The position numbers and the translations under genes are program-made. Of a DNA stretch of 6,510 nucleotides, positions 1-4,913 are shown one piece after another. The notes beneath the pieces were generated by a model that worked only from the letters and a program-made list of their open reading frames with translations, did not search any database and was not told the origin of the DNA. Origin of the DNA: Candidatus Hermodarchaeota archaeon (GTDB lineage Archaea; Asgardarchaeota; Hermodarchaeia; Hermodarchaeales; Hermodarchaeaceae); NCBI GenBank assembly GCA_016840185.1, contig JAEOSV010000024.1, forward strand, positions 1-6,510. Reading direction: 5' to 3'. Within the stretch, counting starts at the first letter, position 1, and each line of letters begins with the position of its first letter.

Positions 1-747
1 GATGACTACCCTTCCTTTTATTTGAAATTTGGTGGATTCAGTGTCATAGACATCGTTGGCTTCCACTCCACTAATTCTCCCCCTAGAATCATGAAAAAAA
101 CCGACAACACGGATATAATTCATGGGTAAGGCTTTCCCTGTAAAAGCAGCTTCTTTGAGGGTTTCGATTACGAGCCGCCCATCATCGATGTTCGAATCAT
201 ACCAAATAACCGCCCCCTTCAAGCGAGAAGTGTCCAAAAGGGGTTCAAATTCCTTGAGCTCTTCAATATTTTTGGTCCCTCTTGCTCTCTTATGACTTCG
301 AAAAGAATTCAGAAAATCATACAAAAACGCGCCCAATCTAACAGCTCGATAACTCCAACTTTTCGGAAGCTCCTGCCCATCTATCATACCAGCAGAAAGG
401 ATTGGATAAAGAAAACGAGTTGGTCGTGTCAAATGAGGTAATCCTTTTTCCCGGAGCCAATTTCGTTCAATCGTTGCTTCTCGGACTAACCCAAACTCCC
501 GTTTGGCGATATAACGGAACCCGCCATGCGCTAACTTCGTAGATCGACTCGATGTCCCAAATGCGAAGTCATCCTGATCAAGAATGGCAACGGTTAATCC
601 CCGATACGCAGCTTCAAAGGCAACTCCAGCTCCATTTATCCCACCTCCAATAATGATTATGTCCCAGGTTGTTTCTTTGAGCTGTTGAAGGCGTTGGGCA
701 CGATTTTCTTGGGAAAAATCAATGTCTTCTATCTGAGATGCGGACAT
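1..747 (-). CDS. glpD: FAD-dependent glycerol-3-phosphate dehydrogenase, N-terminal part (runs off left edge)
   Basis: This gene oxidises sn-glycerol 3-phosphate to dihydroxyacetone phosphate and passes electrons through FAD to a membrane quinone or other acceptor. 249 residues are visible. Family members are usually about 500-560 residues, so roughly half is present and the C-terminus lies outside the window. After a 28-residue leader comes the Rossmann FAD-binding motif GGGINGAG (residues 34-41), with the acidic end of the second strand at D57. Then comes the family block GTSSRSTKLAHGGFRY (64-79), closely matching the GlpD pattern TSSRSTKL-HGGLRY, and the segment WYDSNIDDGRLV, matching the family's W-DDARL region. 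The start is firm: an in-frame TAG directly precedes the ATG at 747. No strong Shine-Dalgarno sequence lies at normal distance. It is divergent from the longin-GTPase operon. The family call is very likely; whether the role is glycerol catabolism or redox shuttling cannot be told here. The symbol glpA would be equally defensible if a three-subunit form follows. Confidence 0.92.
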   Translation of the reverse strand, partial: MSASQIEDIDFSQENRAQRLQQLKETTWDIIIIGGGINGAGVAFEAAYRGLTVAILDQDDFAFGTSSRSTKLAHGGFRYIAKREFGLVREATIERNWLREKGLPHLTRPTRFLYPILSAGMIDGQELPKSWSYRAVRLGAFLYDFLNSFRSHKRARGTKNIEELKEFEPLLDTSRLKGAVIWYDSNIDDGRLVIETLKEAAFTGKALPMNYIRVVGFFHDSRGRISGVEANDVYDTESTKFQIKGRVVI

Positions 748-846
748 CTAAACGAACCCATTGAAGATGAAGGCGCTCTCCTATTCAGTTTTACCCAGCA
801 ACAAAATTCTAAAAAAGTGGGGACTCAAATCCATATTGAACACAAT

Positions 847-894
847 ACTTTAGTAAAGCGGTGCTGGGAGGAAACTTGAACCCAATCGGATTGG
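847..894 (+). promoter_or_regulatory. Putative promoter and palindromic operator of the longin-GTPase operon
   Basis: The intergenic region 748-920 separates two divergent genes. An A/T-rich element, ACTTTAGTAAA (847-857), could be an archaeal TATA box. About 25-40 nt downstream lies a perfect palindrome, CCAATC-G-GATTGG (882-894), near where transcription would start and 26 nt before the TTG start of the longin gene. That placement suits a repressor site. Both elements are read by eye. The palindrome is seen directly; its function is inferred, and a chance 6-bp inverted repeat is possible. Confidence 0.3.
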
Positions 895-906
895 AAGGGT
901 ATTGAA

Positions 907-911
907 GAGGT
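907..911 (+). promoter_or_regulatory. Ribosome binding site that supports the TTG start at 921
   Basis: GAGGT lies 9 nt before TTG 921. An in-frame TGA at 903-905 blocks any earlier start, and the next in-frame ATG would remove the conserved N-terminal strand. The site therefore supports the unusual TTG start. Confidence 0.55.
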
Positions 912-920
912 CTTTGGGCA

Positions 921-1742
921 TTGACGGTACACAGTTTTTATGTCGTCGGATTACGCGAAGGATTTCCACTCTATAGTCGAAAGTGGACGCAATCCGATGT
1001 TGACAGTGCACTCCTTTCCGGGTTTCTAGCGAGTATGGAACATATGGCCCAACAGGTCGCTGCCCAACACGTAAACGTCGTAAACATGAAAGATCGACGG
1101 TTCTTCTTTCAGATCGACGAAGAAAACGGCCTCCTCCTCGTCTTCATTACTGATGTAAGTGAGAGCCCCTCACGTTTTCGAAAATACCTCGGAATCCTCA
1201 ACAAGCAATTCGTCGAAATGTTCCGAAAACAACTCGATGACCTCCATGAAGACGGTACTTCAGACACTAACCTATTCAAAAGCTTCGATGAGTTCATCGA
1301 CGATTTAGTGCTTACTTGGTGGATGGGTGAAACCACCGTCTCCGCCGCAAAAGTCATGGATGTTTTCGAAGTCTTCACACTCTTCTACAACACCATTCTC
1401 CAAAGATTCCTAACCGATGTCTCCCGCCGAACTTATAACAAGGAAATCCAAAACATCTTTGAAATAAGAATGGAAAAAGCCCCCGCACTAACTGGCATTC
1501 ACATCGACAAAACTGGTGTCGTCACCTACGAATCTATTGATCCACAACAAATCAAATATACTAAATTCCGAAACATTCTCTTCGAAATCTTCCATGAACT
1601 TATTATTCTAACCCGAAAAACCATGCCCAAACAAACCTACCAAGCACTCGTCTTCGAACATATCAGCCCACTAATCCGCACCGAACAAGACCGGCTCAAA
1701 ACCTACGCCCTAACCGAAAAAATCGTGATGGAAATCCTATGA
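921..1742 (+). CDS. Longin/roadblock-like protein, probable partner of the downstream small GTPase
   Basis: This 273-residue soluble protein has no signal peptide or membrane segment. Its N-terminal ~105 residues look like a longin-type alpha/beta domain. A first strand (SFYVVGLREGFPLYSRKW, 5-22) has a G-x-PLYSR turn. A helix follows (SALLSGFLASMEHMAQQV, 29-46), then strands around RRFFFQIDEENGLLLVFITD (59-78) and a long helix (RFRKYLGILNKQFVEMFRKQ). This strand-turn-helix-strand pattern is typical of longin and roadblock modules that bind small GTPases. The remaining ~150 residues appear mostly helical and I do not recognise them. The start is TTG, chosen for the GAGGT site and upstream stop. 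The stop overlaps the GTPase start by 4 nt (ATGA), so the two are translationally coupled, and a physical or regulatory partnership (GEF, GAP or effector) is likely. The longin assignment rests on the pattern, not on a search. Confidence 0.6.
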   Translation: MTVHSFYVVGLREGFPLYSRKWTQSDVDSALLSGFLASMEHMAQQVAAQHVNVVNMKDRRFFFQIDEENGLLLVFITDVSESPSRFRKYLGILNKQFVEMFRKQLDDLHEDGTSDTNLFKSFDEFIDDLVLTWWMGETTVSAAKVMDVFEVFTLFYNTILQRFLTDVSRRTYNKEIQNIFEIRMEKAPALTGIHIDKTGVVTYESIDPQQIKYTKFRNILFEIFHELIILTRKTMPKQTYQALVFEHISPLIRTEQDRLKTYALTEKIVMEIL

Positions 1743-2293
1743 ACAACCCACCAGAAAGTACCACCCAACCCATTGCCACAAGACGCCCCTACACTCACAT
1801 CGCCAAAGCAGTCGTCGTCGGCGACGCTGCCGTAGGCAAAACCAGCCTACTCATTCGATACGTCAAAGGACTATTCAATCCCACTTATGTCCTCACCATC
1901 GGAGTAGCATTCCACGTTAAAGACGTAGTTGTTGGAGACAATGTTCTCCGAGTTCAAATATGGGATACCGGAGGCCAGGAACGGTTTGGTCCTATTCGTC
2001 AGCTCTATTACCGGGGTGCAAAAGGTGTACTTTTGGTGTATGATCAGTCGAACCCGGATTCATTTGACCGGGTAGATTATTGGTTGAAGGAGGTTAAACG
2101 GGGTTGTGGGGATGTTCCGTTAGTTCTGATTGCCAACAAGTCAGATTTGGATGAAAAAGTGAAATCCGAAGAAGGAAGGAAAAAAGCTAAGGAGCATTCG
2201 ATGGTGTTCGTTGAAACTAGTGCGAAGGAAGATACGAATGTGGATTTCGCATTTTCTGAACTATCGAAATTAATTCTAAAGCGGACTGTGTAG
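1739..2293 (+). CDS. Rab/Ras-like small GTPase
   Basis: This 184-residue GTP-binding switch protein has a complete G domain after a 22-residue N-terminal extension. Visible motifs are the P-loop GDAAVGKTS (28-36), switch I threonine T53 in TIGVAF (Rab-like TIGVDF), G3 WDTGGQERF (75-83) with catalytic Gln Q80, G4 NKSD (133-136) and G5 ETSAK (159-163). The WDT-GQERF and TIGV-F signatures place it with the Rab/Ras group rather than Arf or bacterial MglA. DTGGQ carries glycine where Rab and Ras usually have alanine. There is no C-terminal cysteine (the tail ends LKRTV), so it cannot be prenylated as eukaryotic Rabs are. The ATG overlaps the stop of the longin-like gene (ATGA). Codon use changes sharply near codon 78: C/A-ending codons before (CAA, GTC, GAC), G/T-rich after (CAG, TTG, GTG, GAT). 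Likely acts in the cytosol or at the membrane with its upstream partner. Confidence 0.93.
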   Translation: MNNPPESTTQPIATRRPYTHIAKAVVVGDAAVGKTSLLIRYVKGLFNPTYVLTIGVAFHVKDVVVGDNVLRVQIWDTGGQERFGPIRQLYYRGAKGVLLVYDQSNPDSFDRVDYWLKEVKRGCGDVPLVLIANKSDLDEKVKSEEGRKKAKEHSMVFVETSAKEDTNVDFAFSELSKLILKRTV

Positions 2294-2298
2294 GTATC

Positions 2299-2916
2299 TT
2301 ATTGTTTATTGAGTAGGGTGAGTGTTGCCGCAAACGCACCTAACATGGCGGAGATGCTGCTTGAGCCAGATCCGATGATTAGAACGTCAGCTGCTTCTAT
2401 TGAAAAAGGAGTAAGAACGTCGTCAAGTTCGCGTTTCTCTATTCTATGATTTTTTGCCATGAGGAGTGTGGATGTATCAGGGTCTTGGATGAAGGTTGTT
2501 GCCCCACTTGCCCCTGCTTGCATGGCAGCATCGCGTTGTCGAACACCATCAGTTATTAGATGGGCGAGGTTGCGAAGATGACATCCAAAGTTATGGCTGT
2601 CAATGGTGTAACTGCTCTGGGGGAGCTCCGCGGTTTTGATTAGCACACGGTTTAGGGCGTTGCAGTGGTATTGTCCCTCCTGTGAGAGTTGATGCCCTTG
2701 ACGTTGAACCGGTTCTATGAGGTTCCGATCTTTGAGAAAACGGAGGAGGGACCGAACGCTACCGCCTCCAAGTTCGAGTTCAGTTCCAAGTTGGTAACGA
2801 CCGATTGGTGAAGAGCCTCGACAAAAGATGTTGAATGCCGCGATAATGTGCCAAAGACGAAATTGAGTCGGTGGACCTTGACGAATGCTTGTGTTAAGAA
2901 GATTGATGAGCTCCAC
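2299..2916 (-). CDS. Winged-helix transcriptional regulator with DUF4443-like C-terminal domain
   Basis: This 205-residue protein has an archaeal-type winged-helix domain at about residues 20-82. The segment GRYQLGTELELGGGSVRSLL (39-58) is the helix-turn-helix, and RNLIEPVQRQGHQLSQEG forms the wing. The C-terminal part contains GVRQRDAAMQAGASGATTF, like the G-x-xQRD-A-x-x-GA-GATT block I associate with DUF4443 proteins, and ends with a hydrophobic strand, EAADVLIIGSG. That domain may sense a ligand. The start is GTG at 2916, supported by GGGAG 9 nt upstream. It is the last gene of the tightly packed DUF4430 / S-component cluster, 26 nt after the transporter, so it probably regulates uptake of the same nutrient. 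The palindrome at 4833-4851 is a candidate site. It converges on the GTPase gene with 5 bp between stop codons. The DNA-binding call is good; the ligand is unknown. Confidence 0.72.
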   Translation of the reverse strand: MELINLLNTSIRQGPPTQFRLWHIIAAFNIFCRGSSPIGRYQLGTELELGGGSVRSLLRFLKDRNLIEPVQRQGHQLSQEGQYHCNALNRVLIKTAELPQSSYTIDSHNFGCHLRNLAHLITDGVRQRDAAMQAGASGATTFIQDPDTSTLLMAKNHRIEKRELDDVLTPFSIEAADVLIIGSGSSSISAMLGAFAATLTLLNKQ

Positions 2917-2925
2917 CGAATTCGT

Positions 2926-2930
2926 CTCCC
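2926..2930 (-). promoter_or_regulatory. Ribosome binding site for the GTG start of the regulator
   Basis: On the minus strand GGGAG lies 9 nt upstream of GTG 2916, in the 26-nt gap after the transporter gene. It supports the non-ATG start. Confidence 0.5.
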
Positions 2931-2942
2931 AAACTATCTTTC

Positions 2943-3554
2943 TTACTCGTTTTTCTTATTTCTAGTCTTTGTATCATTGGGGCGCTGAAATTGACCTAGT
3001 TTCAGTTGGCGCACTGCACGAGTCACTGGCTGGGTGAGTAAGCCAAAAAGAAGTGCGTTACTGACCATGTGGATCACTGCAAAGGGCAATCCGGTGAAGA
3101 ATGCTACGAAGAATGGAATGACAAAGGTGATACTATAGGCAAAAGTTGTCACTAAATCAAAGAACAGTGTCAGAAGAACACCGAATAATGCTGGTAATAG
3201 AAACCAACGGGTATCGGAATATTCAAGACGTTGTATTGCTTTGCCAAGGATTCCACCCACAATACCAATGAAAATACTGCAGCCAATAACGGCTAATCCG
3301 ATGGGAGGAATAAAGGCCCCCCAAGGATTCCAGAGCTGATAAATGGTCATTGCGACAAAAGCCACGAGAGCACCAATTATGGGACCGAAGAGGAATCCGC
3401 TCAGAAAGATCATAGCTGATGAGAGTTCGACATTCGGAATGGCAGAAAGCACATAATTTCCACCAATAGCCATGGCTGCTAATATCGCGATTAAAGCCAC
3501 TCGAGTTGCCATCGAACCTTTGTTCGCGAAGGCAGGTCCTCCGTTCTCGTTCAC
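2943..3554 (-). CDS. ECF transporter S component (substrate-binding membrane subunit)
   Basis: This small integral membrane protein captures a vitamin or cofactor and docks with a shared EcfT/EcfA energising module. About six membrane segments are visible. Numbered from TTG 3563, they are about 20-42, 47-66, 66-76, 84-108, 120-146 and 147-178, followed by a charged tail ending NKKNE. The block FGPIIGALVAFVAMTIYQLW is the typical S-component pattern, and the first helix contains A-x-x-x-A (A26, A30), the motif known to contact EcfT. The frame is open from TTG 3563 (206 aa), whose TGA overlap couples it to the upstream gene, but AGGAT (3564-3568) touches that TTG. GTG 3554 (203 aa) sits 9 nt from the site and is preferred. 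Neighbours encode a DUF4430 protein and a regulator; no EcfA or EcfT lies in the window. The substrate cannot be read from sequence; cobalamin or a precursor is suggested only by DUF4430. Confidence 0.82.
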   Translation of the reverse strand: MNENGGPAFANKGSMATRVALIAILAAMAIGGNYVLSAIPNVELSSAMIFLSGFLFGPIIGALVAFVAMTIYQLWNPWGAFIPPIGLAVIGCSIFIGIVGGILGKAIQRLEYSDTRWFLLPALFGVLLTLFFDLVTTFAYSITFVIPFFVAFFTGLPFAVIHMVSNALLFGLLTQPVTRAVRQLKLGQFQRPNDTKTRNKKNE

Positions 3555-3559
3555 GATAT

Positions 3560-4282
3560 TCAAATCCTTTTATTTCGTAGACGTGATATTGCGAAACTGA
3601 ATGCGATGATGATTAGGACGAATAATAAAACGGTTGCAAAGACCCAGGTAGCCAGTTCTGGCGGACTCTGGGTCAGAATCAGAAATTCAATACCTAGGTG
3701 ATAATCATTTAGGAAGAAGAATTCGGTATAACCTGCCAAAAGAATCCCTGTGGTCAAATCATAGACTAATGTAGTGTTTTGATTTCCCCAGGGGCCTTGA
3801 TGATAAACGTAGGTTTTCGTCGTTGAGGTAGTGATGATTTCTAAGCTTCCATTCATGAAGAAACTCAATGCAGCATCGTTTGCTTCTTGGTCAACGGCAT
3901 TCCAGTCAAGATGTGAGACCAGTCCTGGGAACCAGGGCCAAATGCTAAACACTAGTTCAGCCGCGATCCGTGAATCGTTTGCTAGAAGTGTAAGATTTCC
4001 AATGTTGAGAAGTCCATGGGGGTCATCGTTCGCGATTTCGTGAATCTTGAAGGTCAATTCCTGACCAGTTCTCGCTTGCCAGTAGTTTCCTGAACCAAAT
4101 CCAAATTCAACAACTTCTTCGGTAACATTAGTTATTCGCCAATGAAGTTTTGGCGAATGAAACGGATTTGGGTGTAATCCTGGATGATATGAGGTAGTTT
4201 GGGCTGTCACTGGTTGAATCGTTAACAGAATCATGGATAAGACAAAGATGAAGCTGAATGAAATGAGTAGTTTTGTACGCAT
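3560..4282 (-). CDS. Exported, C-terminally membrane-anchored protein of unknown function
   Basis: I do not recognise this 240-residue protein. It has an N-terminal signal peptide: MRTK, then a hydrophobic stretch ending near PVTAQ, residue 28. About 185 extracellular residues follow, then one membrane helix (213-232) and a basic tail, RLRNKRI, so the main domain faces outward. The ectodomain appears beta-rich and aromatic. Distinctive parts are GNLTLLANDSRI, SIWPWFPGLVSHLDW (113-127), and TTKTYVYHQG with NQNTTLVYDLTTGILLAGYTEF (a strand-turn-strand repeat common in archaeal surface proteins). Five N-glycosylation sequons are visible (N52, N96, N102, N144, N169). The ATG is preceded by GGTGA (4291-4295) at 8 nt, which overlaps the stop of the DUF4430 gene. 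The downstream S component begins at this gene's stop codon. Its place between a DUF4430 protein and a transporter suggests a surface role in ligand capture, an inference from context only. Confidence 0.72.
   Translation of the reverse strand: MRTKLLISFSFIFVLSMILLTIQPVTAQTTSYHPGLHPNPFHSPKLHWRITNVTEEVVEFGFGSGNYWQARTGQELTFKIHEIANDDPHGLLNIGNLTLLANDSRIAAELVFSIWPWFPGLVSHLDWNAVDQEANDAALSFFMNGSLEIITTSTTKTYVYHQGPWGNQNTTLVYDLTTGILLAGYTEFFFLNDYHLGIEFLILTQSPPELATWVFATVLLFVLIIIAFSFAISRLRNKRI
3564..3568 (-). promoter_or_regulatory. Ribosome binding site deciding the S-component start
   Basis: On the minus strand AGGAT ends directly next to TTG 3563 but is 9 nt before GTG 3554. The spacing favours GTG 3554 as the start of the S component. 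Confidence 0.45.
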
Positions 4283-4290
4283 TTAATATG

Positions 4291-4295
4291 TCACC
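4291..4295 (-). promoter_or_regulatory. Ribosome binding site overlapping the DUF4430 stop codon
   Basis: GGTGA on the minus strand is formed by the last codons and TGA stop of the DUF4430 gene. It sits 8 nt before ATG 4282 of the next gene. This indicates translational coupling within the operon. Confidence 0.5.
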
Positions 4296-4884
4296 GCATT
4301 TTGAAGTAAGCCAAAGTAGCGGATAGAACGACGACAGTTCCGATAAATCCAATTATTCCAAGACCGAGAATGAATTCAGGATTAATGGTTGGGGAGGGGG
4401 TTGTCGTATTTTCAGGTGCGCAATACTTCCAAAGGACGTGATCACCGTCTGAAAGAACATAGTTATCTGCTGCTATTGGTCCAAGTTCGTCATTTACCCA
4501 ATACTGCCAATAATGCCCATTTCCATTAGCATTGTTCTCAACACCATTAATCGACTCAATAAACCTCCCATAAGCAAATTGGGTAGAGGTGACAGTAGCG
4601 GTGAGTTCTAACAAACCAAAGACAGTGCTAGCAGTAAGGTTAGAATATTCGATTTGCGTTGAATTTCCGTAATCAATGGTCTGGTTAAGAGTCGAAGCAA
4701 AGTTTTCATGAGTGTCAATGCTATTTGGTGCCGCATGGTGTGCACTACTGTTAGAAATTAGAAAAAATAACGAGAGAAGGAGTATTCCGACTATAACGTG
4801 TTTTTTCAGGGTTAATCGCCTTTCGTAAGTGTGTAGGATAAAATATCCTACGATTATTAAAACGCTTCCCTTCACCAAAGCCAT
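4291..4884 (-). CDS. DUF4430 (transcobalamin-like) exported protein with C-terminal membrane anchor
   Basis: DUF4430 is the small beta-grasp-like domain related to the C-terminal domain of transcobalamin and often sits beside corrinoid or other cofactor transporters. The domain covers about residues 68-155. Its hallmark is YGRFIESINGV (105-115), then NGHYWQYWVNDELGP (122-136) and LSDGDHVLWKY (144-154). A threonine/proline-rich linker and one membrane helix (171-194, ending YFKMR) anchor it, so the domain is extracellular. Sequons at N67, N74, N82 and N159 suggest glycosylation. The N-terminus is doubtful. From ATG 4884 (29 nt after the hisS stop) there are two hydrophobic stretches, residues 7-18 and 30-44. 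Only the second, after KKH, looks like a signal peptide and ends near SSA. A start at CTG 4809 (residue 26), with AGGCGAT just upstream, would give a clean signal peptide and place the palindrome 4833-4851 in the promoter. The coordinates use ATG 4884 as the conservative choice. First gene of the uptake operon. Confidence 0.82.
   Translation of the reverse strand: MALVKGSVLIIVGYFILHTYERRLTLKKHVIVGILLLSLFFLISNSSAHHAAPNSIDTHENFASTLNQTIDYGNSTQIEYSNLTASTVFGLLELTATVTSTQFAYGRFIESINGVENNANGNGHYWQYWVNDELGPIAADNYVLSDGDHVLWKYCAPENTTTPSPTINPEFILGLGIIGFIGTVVVLSATLAYFKMR
4833..4851. promoter_or_regulatory. Perfect 8-3-8 palindrome, candidate operator for the uptake operon
   Basis: GTAGGATA - AAA - TATCCTAC is an exact inverted repeat with a 3-nt A/T spacer, and its centre reads as a possible archaeal TATA-like element. 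It lies at the head of the DUF4430 operon, inside the first codons of the reading frame if ATG 4884 is used, or just upstream if translation begins at CTG 4809. The size and symmetry fit a dimeric winged-helix repressor; the regulator encoded at 2299-2916 is the obvious candidate. The symmetry is seen directly, the function is inferred. A hairpin in a riboswitch-less leader is an alternative. Confidence 0.45.
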
Positions 4885-4913
4885 TGCTAATTTCCACTAT
4901 CGAATAGGTCAAG

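Noticed and set aside
848..858. CTTTA-G-TAAAG inverted repeat
   Set aside because: Only 5-bp A/T-rich arms; better read as part of a possible TATA element than as a separate operator.
685..879. 64-aa open frame on the plus strand
   Set aside because: It overlaps glpD antisense and the divergent promoter region, has no recognisable features, and its composition explains it as a shadow.
1109..1378. 89-aa minus-strand open frame inside the longin-like gene
   Set aside because: Serine/arginine-rich product without motifs, wholly antisense to a better-supported gene.
1950..2000. Replication origin at the GC-skew turn
   Set aside because: The turn lies inside a coding gene, skew is not uniform further right (C-rich again near 4500-4560), and no origin-recognition boxes or Orc1/Cdc6 gene are visible.
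3831..4352. Short open frames on both strands (3831-4043 plus, 4128-4352 minus)
   Set aside because: They lie within the exported-protein and DUF4430 genes in other frames and lack ribosome sites or domain patterns.
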